DNA of 64,000 bases from the NCBI GenBank assembly GCA_963761435.1, contig CAVXHJ010000010.1, forward strand, positions 806,001 to 870,000, read 5' to 3'. This stretch comes from Roseiarcus sp963761435 (lineage in GTDB: Bacteria > Pseudomonadota > Alphaproteobacteria > Rhizobiales > Beijerinckiaceae). Of this stretch, positions 34,936-42,980 are shown one piece after another. A program made the translations under genes and the position numbers. The stretch's first letter is position 1; each line of letters opens with the position of its first letter. The notes beneath the pieces are model-generated. The model did no database searches and had not been told where the DNA came from. It saw only the letters and a program-made list of their open reading frames with translations.

Positions 34936-35907
34936 TTGTCTTCGTCCAGAATTGCGACCGAACGCATTGTCATTATCGGCTCGGGGCCAGCCGCCTACAC
35001 GGCGGCGATCTACGCCGCGCGGGCGCTTCTGAAGCCGCTCGTCCTCTCCGGCTTCGAGGCCGGCGGACAGCTGATGACGACGACCGATGTCGAGAATTAT
35101 CCGGGCTTCGCCGAACCGATCCAGGGGCCGTGGCTCATGGAGCAGATGCGGGCGCAGGCCGAGAATGTCGGGGCGCGCGTCGAAACCGAACATGTGACGG
35201 CGCTCGAGCTCGGACGGCGCCCGTTCATCGCGCGCTGCGACAGCGGCCGGACCATCGCCGCCGAGGCCATCATCCTGGCGACCGGGGCCAAAGCCAAATG
35301 GCTCGGCATCCCGAGCGAGGACGCGTTCAAGGGCATTGGCGTCTCGGCCTGCGCGACCTGCGACGGGTTCTTCTTCCGCGGCAAGTCGGTCGTCGTGGTC
35401 GGCGGCGGCAACACCGCGGTCGAGGAAGCGCTGCATCTCTCGAATGTCGCCGCCCGTGTCACGGTCGTGCATCGCCGCGATTCGTTCCGGGCGGAAAAAA
35501 TCCTCCGCGAGCGCCTGGCGTCGCGCCACAATGTGACGCTCCGATGGAACACTGTCGTCGAAACGGTCCTCGGCGGAGGGACGCCGCACGGCGTCACCGG
35601 CGTCAGGCTGAGGAACGTCGTCACCGGCGCGCTGGACGACCTGGCCGTCGACGGCGTCTTCGTCGCCATCGGGCATGAGCCGGCGACCGAGCTCGTGCGC
35701 GGGCAAGTCGAGCTCAAGGTGAATGGCTACGTTCAGACGGCGCCGGGCTCGACCGCGACCAGCGTCGAGGGCGTTTTCGCCGCAGGCGACGTCGCCGACG
35801 ACGTGTTCCGGCAGGCGGTCACCGCCGCGGGGCTCGGCTGCATGGCCGCGCTCGAGGCCGAACGCTGGCTCGCGGCGCAGGAGCCGGAGCGCGCGGCGGC
35901 CGAATAA
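34936..35907 (+). CDS. trxB: Thioredoxin reductase
   Basis: 323-residue NADPH-dependent flavoprotein that reduces thioredoxin. FAD domain IVIIGSGPAAYTAAIYAARA, redox disulfide CATCDG in GVSACATCDGFFFRG, NADPH-binding VVVVGGGNTAVEEALHL, and the C-terminal FAD signature GVFAAGDVADDVFRQAVTA. Starts with TTG at 34936 (no ATG fits the family start), preceded by a GGGGG tract. Followed 66 bases later by a lysR gene, a common neighbour in Hyphomicrobiales. Confidence 0.95.
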   Translation: MSSSRIATERIVIIGSGPAAYTAAIYAARALLKPLVLSGFEAGGQLMTTTDVENYPGFAEPIQGPWLMEQMRAQAENVGARVETEHVTALELGRRPFIARCDSGRTIAAEAIILATGAKAKWLGIPSEDAFKGIGVSACATCDGFFFRGKSVVVVGGGNTAVEEALHLSNVAARVTVVHRRDSFRAEKILRERLASRHNVTLRWNTVVETVLGGGTPHGVTGVRLRNVVTGALDDLAVDGVFVAIGHEPATELVRGQVELKVNGYVQTAPGSTATSVEGVFAAGDVADDVFRQAVTAAGLGCMAALEAERWLAAQEPERAAAE

Positions 35908-35973
35908 GCCGGCGCGGGCGCGCCCGCCGCGGGCGGCGGAAACAGATCAAAAGAGCCGGCCGGGGAAACGTCT

Positions 35974-36868
35974 ATGGATTGGGATAAGCTGCGGGTGTTT
36001 CAGGCCGCCGCCGACGCGGGCTCGTTCACGCATGCGGGCGAGACGCTGGGTCTCAGCCAGTCGGCCGTCAGCCGTCAGGTCGGCGCGCTCGAGACCGACC
36101 TCGGCGCGCCCCTGTTTCATCGCCACGCCCGCGGCCTCATCCTGACCGAGCAGGGCGAGATGCTGCTCGGCGCGGTGCGCGACGTCGTCCTCAAGCTCGA
36201 CGCCGTGCGCTCGCGCCTCATCGACAGCCGCGAGAAGCCGCACGGCGAGTTGCGGGTCACGACCACGCTCGGCCTCGGCGCCAATTGGCTCGCCCCGCGG
36301 CTCGGCGAGTTCGTCGATCTCTACCCGGAGATCCAGCTGCAATTGTTGTTGTCGGACGACGATCTCGACCTCGGGCATGCGGGAAGCGGACGTCGCGCTG
36401 CGCCTGCGCGAGCCGATCCAGCCGGACTTGATCCGGCGCCGGCTGTTCACCGTCCATTTCCACGCCTACGCGTCCGCCGACTACCTGAGAAAGCACCCGC
36501 AGCCGCGCAAGGTCGAGGACCTCGACCAGCACCATCTGGTGGCGTTCGGCGCGCCGACCGCGACCCATCTCCTCTACGATCTGAACTCGCTTCTGAGCGT
36601 CGGGCGCGACCCGAAGACCCCCCGCACGGCGCAGATCACCGTCAACAATCTCGCCGCGATGACCCACGCGGTCGAGCACGGCGTCGGCATCGCCGTATTG
36701 CCGGACTATTGCGTGCAGCCGGAGTTGGGGCTCGTGCGCCTGCTGCCGCAGGCCGACATGCCGGAGATGGACTGCTTCCTCGTCTATACCGAGGAGCTCA
36801 AGAATGTCGCCCGGGTTCAGGCCTTCCGCGACTTCCTCGTCACCTCCGCGCAGCGCTGGCGGTACTGA
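35974..36868 (+). pseudogene. LysR-family regulator, single +1 frameshift
   Basis: N-terminal winged helix-turn-helix (residues 1-60: LRVFQAAADAGSFTHAGETL, GLSQSAVSRQVGALE) continues to LLLSDDDLDLG near 36373; the effector-binding part resumes in the +1 frame at MREADVALRLREP and ends RDFLVTSAQRWRY. One extra G in the GGG at 36373-36375 accounts for it. Without that base the gene is 297 codons plus stop, a textbook LysR length. The uncorrected frame would run far past the gene. Sequencing error seems likelier than decay because nothing else is degraded. Confidence 0.88.
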
Positions 36869-36891
36869 AGGCGGCGCCCCTCGGCGCGGGT

Positions 36892-37926
36892 TCAGACGGA
36901 GGCCTGGGTCGGCGCCGCGTCGGGGCGGCCTTTCTCGCCGCGCAGGCCGGCGGCGAGGCCCCGCACCGCGGCGGCGAAATTGCGCGTCGATCCGGCCGTC
37001 AGAAACAGTCCGCTTCTCAGGAAAGCGACGAGCAGCGTCCAGAGAAGCCAGCGCGGGTGATGCTGGCGGACGAAGCGAAGCTGGTTACGGTTGCTGAGAT
37101 AGACCGAAAAGGACGATCGCTTGGCGCGATCCCTCACCGCGCCGGTCGAGCTGCCGCTGATGTGAGGGACCACGGATTTATGCGCATAGCCGACGCCGCA
37201 GGTCGCCTTGGCGCGGACCGCCCAATCGACTTCCTCCCAATAGAGAAAAAAGGATTCGTCCATCAGGCCGATCCGGTCGATGCACTCTCGCGTGACATAC
37301 ATCGAGGGCCCGGTCGGAGAGTCCATCCGCCGCTCGACGTCTTCGGGGTCAGGCTCGGGAGACGCCGGCGCGAACATGTCGACGCCGGTCAGCCGGGCGC
37401 TGAGCTTGTTCCATTTGAGCCCCCGGGAGGAGATGATGTCGGACCGGCCGGGGATCATGAGGCGGCTTCCGACCATGCCCTTGCCTCGCTTCTTGGCGTA
37501 GTCGGCAAGCTCGGCCAGCGCGTCGGGCTCGGGCCAGGTGTCCGGGTTGAGAATCCAGATCGCGCTCCAGCCCGGCTCGGCGAGCAAAGGCCGCGCCCAT
37601 GCATTCGTGCCCCCGGCGAAACCGGAATTGTCGCGGGCCTGGCCGATGGTGACCGGCGTCCGCGAGCCGGCGAGCCGAAGCCGGCAGGCCCGCGCGAAGT
37701 CGTTCGACGCCGGCTCCGCCGCCTCGACGCTCCCCTCGCACGCCCCGCCCTTCTCGGACAGGGCCTTGACAAGCGCCTCGAACGCCGCCGGACCGCCATT
37801 CTCGCAGATGAAGACCTCGAATTTCGGACAGCGGCGCTGCAAGTCGAGCGCGCCCAGGCATTTGGCGACGTCCTCCGGATGTCCAAACGCGACAATGACG
37901 ATCGGGACCTCGAAGTCGGCCATCAT
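36892..37926 (-). CDS. GT2-family glycosyltransferase
   Basis: 344 residues. GT-A fold signatures: PIVIVAFGHPEDVAKCLGAL, the acceptor/donor region NSGFAGGTNAWARPLL, metal-binding WILNPDTWPEPDAL, and FFLYWEEVDWAVRAKATCG (the ED-like catalytic region). Resembles rhamnosyl- or galactofuranosyl-transferases in architecture. One membrane-associated hydrophobic stretch near the C-terminus (LLWTLLVAFLRSGLFL). Six bases downstream of the next GT2 gene, so cotranscribed with it. Confidence 0.88.
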   Translation of the reverse strand: MMADFEVPIVIVAFGHPEDVAKCLGALDLQRRCPKFEVFICENGGPAAFEALVKALSEKGGACEGSVEAAEPASNDFARACRLRLAGSRTPVTIGQARDNSGFAGGTNAWARPLLAEPGWSAIWILNPDTWPEPDALAELADYAKKRGKGMVGSRLMIPGRSDIISSRGLKWNKLSARLTGVDMFAPASPEPDPEDVERRMDSPTGPSMYVTRECIDRIGLMDESFFLYWEEVDWAVRAKATCGVGYAHKSVVPHISGSSTGAVRDRAKRSSFSVYLSNRNQLRFVRQHHPRWLLWTLLVAFLRSGLFLTAGSTRNFAAAVRGLAAGLRGEKGRPDAAPTQASV

Positions 37927-37932
37927 GCCGGA

Positions 37933-38865
37933 TCACTCCCCCAACGAACCCAGGATAGCCCGATGCCCGAGCGCAAACCGATAGGCTCGGATCTGCACCA
38001 GGGCGCCGATGGCCAAAAGGCGGTTTCTCACGCCGCTCAGGCGCTTCGAGACGATGGGGACCAGCACATGGGGCGCGATCGAGAACAGGATCGCCCAGTG
38101 CCGCGCCAACATGTAGAACGGGCCCTTGCCGTCGCGCCGGGCCGCTTCGCACCACTCGAGCGTGAGCCGCCGGAATTTGCGCTTGAGCTCCGGCATCGTC
38201 CGGCGGGCGGGGTGCTGGACGATCGATCTCGACGCGAAACTGAGGCGATATCCCTTGAGCCGCGCCCTGCGGCACCAATCCATATCCTCCGGGACCCCAT
38301 TCTCGAAGCCGCCGACGGCGTCGAACACCGGGCGCCAGACGAACATCGACGCGGTGACCGTGAAGTTGAGCTCATTGACGTAGCGCTCGTTCTGGAACGC
38401 GAAGACGCTCTCGAACGCTTCGGCCGCCGTCATCCGCCGCGGATCATCGACCAGCACGTCGACCCGCCCGCCGACGAAATCAACCGACCGCAGCGCAGCG
38501 AGGCCTTCCTCGAGCCAGCGCGGATCCGGCCGGCAATCGCTGTCGATGAACGCGATGGCGTCGCCGCGCGAGGCTCGGACCCCGGCGTTGCGGGCGGGTC
38601 CGGCGCCGCGTTCGTCCACCTCGACGACGCGCGCGCGCGTTCCGACGATCTGGCGCACCGCGTCGAACCCGCGCGAGCTGCCATTGTCGGCGACAATGAC
38701 TTCGGTGCGGTCGTGGGGAAAGCTCTGCCCTCCAAGCAGCGTCAGACACGCGTCGAGATTGTCGTAGTCATCGAGGTGCGGCACGATCACCGACACGAGG
38801 CGGATGCGTTCCGGCCGCCCGCCCGTTTCGAGCCTCGCGGCGGGCTCGGCCTCACCGGCCGTCAT
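37933..38865 (-). CDS. GT2-family glycosyltransferase
   Basis: 310 residues. RLVSVIVPHLDDYDNLDACL begins the GT-A fold; VIVADNGSSRGFDAVR binds the nucleotide; AFIDSDCRPDPRWLEEG is the metal motif; VPEDMDWCRRARLKGYRLSF is the catalytic region. A hydrophobic C-terminal segment (HWAILFSIAPHVLVPI) suggests membrane contact. Likely operon order on the minus strand: acyltransferase, ACP, this gene, second GT2. Confidence 0.88.
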   Translation of the reverse strand: MTAGEAEPAARLETGGRPERIRLVSVIVPHLDDYDNLDACLTLLGGQSFPHDRTEVIVADNGSSRGFDAVRQIVGTRARVVEVDERGAGPARNAGVRASRGDAIAFIDSDCRPDPRWLEEGLAALRSVDFVGGRVDVLVDDPRRMTAAEAFESVFAFQNERYVNELNFTVTASMFVWRPVFDAVGGFENGVPEDMDWCRRARLKGYRLSFASRSIVQHPARRTMPELKRKFRRLTLEWCEAARRDGKGPFYMLARHWAILFSIAPHVLVPIVSKRLSGVRNRLLAIGALVQIRAYRFALGHRAILGSLGE

Positions 38866-38987
38866 GACCGGCTCCGGCCCTCGTCCGGACGCGCGCCCCC
38901 CAACGCGGCCCCGCGTCTCGAGCGGCCCGGAGACCCGCCTCGACGTCCCCTTCGGGCTCTGCTTTCGATGGGCGGCATTCGTCGGCT

Positions 38988-39227
38988 TCAGGCCTCGGTG
39001 GCGTATTTGCTCATGATCGACACCGTCTTGTCGAAATTGCTCATTTCGAGGATGTCGTCGGTCTCCAGCATCGTGTCGAATTCCGATTCAAGAGCGGCGA
39101 CCAGGATCATGTGACCGATTGACGTCCAAGCCGGGTACTCCTGGTAAACGAGCGCTGACGTATTGGCCCCGTCGTCAAGGTCGAAGCTCTCCTTGAACGC
39201 GCTATAGACCCGGTCCCTTACCGTCAT
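38988..39227 (-). CDS. Acyl carrier protein-like protein
   Basis: 79 residues, acidic, all-helical ACP fold. The phosphopantetheine serine is Ser36 in AWTSIGHMILVAALE; the usual DSL is replaced by TSI, as in stand-alone carrier proteins of glycan and secondary-metabolite clusters (DSVAHM-type). ESEFDTMLETDDILEMSNFD matches helices II-III. It is not the fatty-acid AcpP. The neighbour at 39287 is an acyltransferase, so it may carry an acyl group for glycan modification; that is inference. Confidence 0.82.
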   Translation of the reverse strand: MTVRDRVYSAFKESFDLDDGANTSALVYQEYPAWTSIGHMILVAALESEFDTMLETDDILEMSNFDKTVSIMSKYATEA

Positions 39228-39286
39228 TGACTACCTCCGCAACTGTTAAGGCTTTGACCCAGAGGGCAGCCGGAAGAAGCCGGGCG

Positions 39287-39916
39287 TCACCTCGCGCCGG
39301 AGGCCCCCACCAGGACATCCGCTTGCCGCACCGCCGCCTCGACCTTCGGATCTCCCCGGCGCCCGACAACGCGCGCGGGGATTCCGACCGCGATCGAACC
39401 GGCGGGAATCGAGCGCGTGACCACCGAGCTCGCGCCGATGATGCACCCGTCCCCAATCTCCACCCCGGCGACCACCATGACCCGTGCGCCAAGCCAGACG
39501 TCGTCGCCAATAATCACGTCGCGCTCGAGCTTGGGCTGATCCATGACCGGGATCCCCGGCTCGATCTGGTAGTTCGATGCGGTGATGAAGACCTCGGGTC
39601 CGAGCAGGGCATGGCGTCCAAGCGTGATCCGGCCAACCGAATCCCCCGCCCAGATCGAGCAGTGGGCCCCAATGTGAGAATAGGCGCCGATCTTGATCCG
39701 CTCCCCGTTGCGCAGCGAAACGTTGGGCGCCATCCGCACCCCAGGTCCGATGTCCGCCAGCCGTCGCGGGGCGACGTGGCTATAGTTGTAGTAGTGGACG
39801 AGGCGGAGGAGCTGGAGCCATGCGCGAGGGTCGAAAATGGACGCGCCGAATCCGAGGACTCTGCTTTTCTTCGGCGGAGCAAGGGCTGGAGAAGGCGGCT
39901 CGGAAATACGACTCAT
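39287..39916 (-). CDS. Hexapeptide-repeat acyltransferase (CatB/LbH type)
   Basis: 209 residues from ATG 39916 (frame open to 39982). Left-handed beta-helix repeats: IGPGVRMAPNVSLRNGERIK, IGAYSHIGAHCSIWAGDS, then DVIIGDDVWLGARVMVVAGV EIGDGCIIGASSVVTRSI and GIPARVVGRRG. Typical of O-acetyltransferases of sugars. Cluster partners are an ACP and two GT2 enzymes, so a surface glycan is the likely substrate. Lies directly downstream of nusG (229 bases). Confidence 0.85.
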   Translation of the reverse strand: MSRISEPPSPALAPPKKSRVLGFGASIFDPRAWLQLLRLVHYYNYSHVAPRRLADIGPGVRMAPNVSLRNGERIKIGAYSHIGAHCSIWAGDSVGRITLGRHALLGPEVFITASNYQIEPGIPVMDQPKLERDVIIGDDVWLGARVMVVAGVEIGDGCIIGASSVVTRSIPAGSIAVGIPARVVGRRGDPKVEAAVRQADVLVGASGAR

Positions 39917-40145
39917 TTCGCCCCTTTCCGCCAGTTGCCGCCGCGCCCACGGGGCTTCCGCCAACCGCCGCGGAATATGCACGGATAGCCGATGAGCGCA
40001 AGACCGGGAGGCGAACGGGTCGGGTCAGCGCGACACGCGTTGCGACCACGCAAGGACGCGAGGAGCCGCAGGCTTATTGCCGTTGACGGGCGTTCCCGCG
40101 ATTGGCGGCGGGCCACGCCTGAAGAGACGAGAGACGCTCCGCCGT

Positions 40146-40676
40146 TCAGACCTTTTCGACCTGACCGTACTCCAGATCGACCGGCGTCGCCCGGCCGAAG
40201 ATCGACACCGCGACCTTGACCCGCGAGCGCGATTCGTCGACCTCCTCGACCACGCCGTTGAAAGAGGCGAAAGGCCCATCCGCCACGCGCACGTTTTCGC
40301 CGATCTCGAACCGGATCGCCGCCTTTGGCCGCTCGACGCCGTCGGCGACCTGTCCCTTGATCCGGTCGGCCTCGAGGTCGGAGATCGGCATCGGCTTCTT
40401 GTCGGCCCCGAGAAAGCCGGTCACCTTGGGCGTGTTCTTGATCAGGTGGTAGACTTCGTCGGTCAGGTCGCACTTGACCAGCACATAGCCGGGAAAGAAC
40501 TTCCGCTCGGAATTGATCTTGCGCCCGCGCCGGATCTCGACGACCTGCTCGGTCGGCACGAGGATATCCTCGAATTTCTCCTCGAGGCCCCGCTGACGCG
40601 ACTGCTCGCGAATGGATTCGGCCACCTTCTTCTCGAAGTTGGAATAGGCGTGCACGATGTACCAGCGCATGTTCAT
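40146..40676 (-). CDS. nusG: Transcription termination/antitermination protein NusG
   Basis: 176 residues. NGN domain (MRWYIVHAYSNFEKKVAESI; FFPGYVLVKCDLTDEVYHLI) and C-terminal KOW domain (ENVRVADGPFASFNGVVEEV; RATPVDLEYGQVEKV). It binds RNA polymerase and couples it to Rho or the ribosome. Follows secE by 48 bases, the universal pair. Unusually, rplK and rplA do not follow; the next gene downstream is the acyltransferase. Confidence 0.96.
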   Translation of the reverse strand: MNMRWYIVHAYSNFEKKVAESIREQSRQRGLEEKFEDILVPTEQVVEIRRGRKINSERKFFPGYVLVKCDLTDEVYHLIKNTPKVTGFLGADKKPMPISDLEADRIKGQVADGVERPKAAIRFEIGENVRVADGPFASFNGVVEEVDESRSRVKVAVSIFGRATPVDLEYGQVEKV

Positions 40677-40724
40677 GTTCAGGCGTTCCGCATCAATTCT
40701 TAAGCCTCGCCTCCATGTTCGGCG

Positions 40725-40922
40725 CTAACCGCCGCGCCCGAAACCAAGCGCCAGCGATACGACCGTACGCAGCACCTGGTCGACGACGACGAAGAACAGG
40801 CTTGTAAACACGACCAGCACCAGCACGAGGCCGGTGGTGATGAGAGTCTCGCGTCTCGTCGGCCAGATCACTTTGGCGGCCTCGGCGCGGACTTGCTGAA
40901 TGAACTCGAACGGGTTGGTCAT
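40725..40922 (-). CDS. secE: Preprotein translocase subunit SecE
   Basis: 65 residues: MTNPFEFIQQVRAEAAKVIW, then PTRRETLITTG and one membrane helix (LVLVLVVFTSLFFVVVDQVL), the minimal SecE of alphaproteobacteria that clamps SecY. Start at ATG 40922; the frame opens earlier without similarity. No tRNA-Trp or tuf gene is seen upstream in 40923-41093. Confidence 0.95.
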   Translation of the reverse strand: MTNPFEFIQQVRAEAAKVIWPTRRETLITTGLVLVLVVFTSLFFVVVDQVLRTVVSLALGFGRGG

Positions 40923-41093
40923 TGCTCGCAATGTGGGCTTGGGGGCTTCCAGCGCAACGGGCGACGGGGCCCAGCCAGAAAAACTCGCGGCGCGGAGCCT
41001 CCCGGCGCCGCGCCACCTAAACCCCATATAGGATCGGATGGCCTCTCGCCAAGCGAAATATCAGATATCCGTCACGGAGGCGTTATGTGACGG

Positions 41094-41357
41094 CTATTCG
41101 AGCCTTGCGGGCGGCCGCGGGCCGGACGCCAATTTCGCGACGCGCGCCTCGAGCGCTGGTCCGCGCCCCGCCAGGCCGCTGCCGTCGCGACCGCGGATAT
41201 CCGCGCTTTCCGAGCGGCGCCTGTCCCGAAGCCACAACAGCGCCGCCCAGCCGCCGCAGATCCCCGCGATGGTGATCCCAACCACTAAAAAAACATAAAA
41301 AATATCGTCCAACATTCTGCCAATATTGGCCAAATGCTGGGCATCCTGCCCGCTCAT
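41094..41357 (-). CDS. Small membrane protein of unknown function
   Basis: 87 residues from ATG 41357 (MSGQDAQHLANIGRMLDDIF). One membrane helix (YVFLVVGITIAGICGGWAAL), then an Arg-rich cytosolic tail. No family recognised. A competing frame on the same strand (41083-41397) lacks any such structure, which is why I prefer this one. Upstream sequence 41400-41430 is AT-rich and could hold its promoter (TTGACTG near 41390 on the minus strand). Confidence 0.55.
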   Translation of the reverse strand: MSGQDAQHLANIGRMLDDIFYVFLVVGITIAGICGGWAALLWLRDRRRSESADIRGRDGSGLAGRGPALEARVAKLASGPRPPARLE

Positions 41358-41586
41358 GGTCGTTCCTGCGTTCGCCCGCAGACCTACAGTCAATCACAGG
41401 TTTACAGTTATTTCCAGTAAAGAAATGTTTAAGCCGGGCGGCTCGGCGCGCTTCTCGTGGGCGCGCTCAAGCGCTCCCCCCGCGCCGCTTCAGGGCGCGG
41501 AGGGGAGCATGTCCGGGTCGCTGGCGTCAGGATCGAGACCAGACCGCCTCGAATCGCTCACGCGCGGGACGAACCAAGGTCGCGCC

Positions 41587-42432
41587 TCACTTCAACGCCG
41601 CGGCGACCGTGGCTGACAGTGGGGCGGTTGGCCGTCCAATGAGCTTCGAGAGCTGCCGTCCATTGTCGAACAGCGCGCCCCTGGACGCGCCGACGTCCCA
41701 ACTCGCGATCGCTTTCGCGATGCCTTCAGGCAGCCCGAAGCCGGCGAGAGCGGCCGCGTAGTCCGCTTCAGGCAAATTCTTGTATGGGATGGTCTTGCCG
41801 CTCTGACGGGAGATTTCGGCCGCGAGATCCTTCAACGCGAAGGCCTCGTCGCCGGCGAGTTCGTAGGTCTTGCCCGCGTGCCCCTCGCCGGTCAGTGCGG
41901 CGACGGCCGCCTCCGCGTAATCGGCGCGCGCGGCGGACGAAATCTTGCCCTCGCCGGCACTGCCGACGAACGCGCCGTTCGCCAGCGCGCCGCCGATCGA
42001 GCCGGTGTAGTTCTCGGTGTACCAGCCGTTGCGCAGGATCGTGAACGGGACGCCGGAGGCCTTGAGTTCGGCCTCGGCCGCCAGATGCTCCCCAGCGAGG
42101 CTGAGTGGAGACGCGTCGGCGCGCAGAAGGCTGGTGTAGACGATCCGCTTCACCCCGGCCTTCTTCGCCGCCTCGATCACGTTGCGATGCTGGGAGGTGC
42201 GCTGGCCGATCTCGCTCGACGAGATCAGGAGCAGCGTGTCGACCCCGGCGAGCGCTTTGGCGAGCGTTTCGGGCTTTGAATAGTCGGCCTCGCGCACGGC
42301 GACCCCGAGGCCGGCAGCCTTCGCGGGGCTGCGGGCCAGCGCGACGATATCGTTGGCGGGAATTCTGGCCTTGAGCTTCTCGATTACGAGGCGCCCAAGC
42401 TGGCCCGTGGCTCCGGTGATGGCGATGGTCAT
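41587..42432 (-). CDS. NAD(P)H-binding quinone reductase, QorB/YtfG type
   Basis: 281 residues, atypical short-chain dehydrogenase of the NmrA-like group. Rossmann motif TIAITGATGQLGRLVIEKL; GVDTLLLISSSEIGQRTSQH; VKRIVYTSLLRADASPLSLA; FTILRNGWYTENYTGSIGGA; and GKTYELAGDEAFALKDLAAE are all QorB-like. It reduces quinones with NADPH. ATG 42432 has GAGG nine bases upstream; ATG 42441 is an alternative. Divergent from an HxlR regulator, the same pair as ytfG-ytfH in E. coli. Confidence 0.9.
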   Translation of the reverse strand: MTIAITGATGQLGRLVIEKLKARIPANDIVALARSPAKAAGLGVAVREADYSKPETLAKALAGVDTLLLISSSEIGQRTSQHRNVIEAAKKAGVKRIVYTSLLRADASPLSLAGEHLAAEAELKASGVPFTILRNGWYTENYTGSIGGALANGAFVGSAGEGKISSAARADYAEAAVAALTGEGHAGKTYELAGDEAFALKDLAAEISRQSGKTIPYKNLPEADYAAALAGFGLPEGIAKAIASWDVGASRGALFDNGRQLSKLIGRPTAPLSATVAAALK

Positions 42433-42495
42433 GAGTTTCATCCTCTTTTTCCGATGGGATGAAGCTCTATGACGCTTGCTTATTTTTTGGAAGTA

Positions 42496-42511
42496 CTTAC
42501 AATAAAGTAAG
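42496..42511. promoter_or_regulatory. Putative HxlR operator
   Basis: CTTAC-N6-GTAAG (42496-42500 and 42507-42511) lies between the divergent qorB and hxlR genes, one base before the hxlR start codon. The whole intergenic stretch is AT-rich and holds a second half-site-like GCTTGCTTA at 42475-42483. Position fits autoregulation by the HxlR protein. Confidence 0.5.
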
Positions 42512-42512
42512 C

Positions 42513-42971
42513 ATGAAAAGAGAGCGCTCCCTGCCAGCTGGCCCTGCCGCATCGCTCTCGGAGCAATTCGAGCGCGGCGATCTGATGTCCGCGGACTGCC
42601 CGTCGCGCGAGGTGCTCAAGCACATGACCAGCCGTTGGGGGGCGCTTGTCCTGATCGCGCTCGAGGGCCGCACCCGCCGCTTCAGCGAGCTGAGGCGCTC
42701 GATCAACGGGGTAAGCGAACGGATGCTCGCTCAAACGCTGCAATGGCTTGAGCGCGACGGCCTGATCAGCCGCGTCGCCTTCGAAGTCGTCCCGCCGCAC
42801 GTCGAATACAGTCTCACGCCGCTCGGTCGCGAAGCGTCCGAGCATGTCCGCGTCCTTGCCGATTGGATCGAGACGAATCTGCCTCGAATCGCTCGCGCGT
42901 GGAGCGAACGGACGACAGGTCCCGATGACCGCCCCGGCCTCCAGCCGCGGGCAAGGCCGCCAGACCAGTAA
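42513..42971 (+). CDS. HxlR-family transcriptional regulator
   Basis: 152 residues. The MarR-like winged helix of the HxlR family: DCPSREVLKHMTSRWGALVL, ALEGRTRRFSELRRSINGVS, ERMLAQTLQWLERDGLISRV, then VEYSLTPLGREASEHVRVLA. Cys at the family's redox position (SADCPSREV) suggests quinone or electrophile sensing, as in QorR. Divergent from qorB across an 80-base promoter region; it probably represses that gene. Ten bases before the next CDS. Confidence 0.9.
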   Translation: MKRERSLPAGPAASLSEQFERGDLMSADCPSREVLKHMTSRWGALVLIALEGRTRRFSELRRSINGVSERMLAQTLQWLERDGLISRVAFEVVPPHVEYSLTPLGREASEHVRVLADWIETNLPRIARAWSERTTGPDDRPGLQPRARPPDQ

Positions 42972-42980
42972 CGCGTCACG

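Noticed and set aside
35974..39114. A 1046-codon open frame starting as a LysR protein
   Set aside because: After about 130 codons the frame leaves the LysR family and runs antisense through two glycosyltransferase genes; it is the result of the single-base insertion at 36373-36375.
40923..41093. tRNA-Trp expected upstream of secE
   Set aside because: No cloverleaf, CCA anticodon loop or T-loop sequence found.
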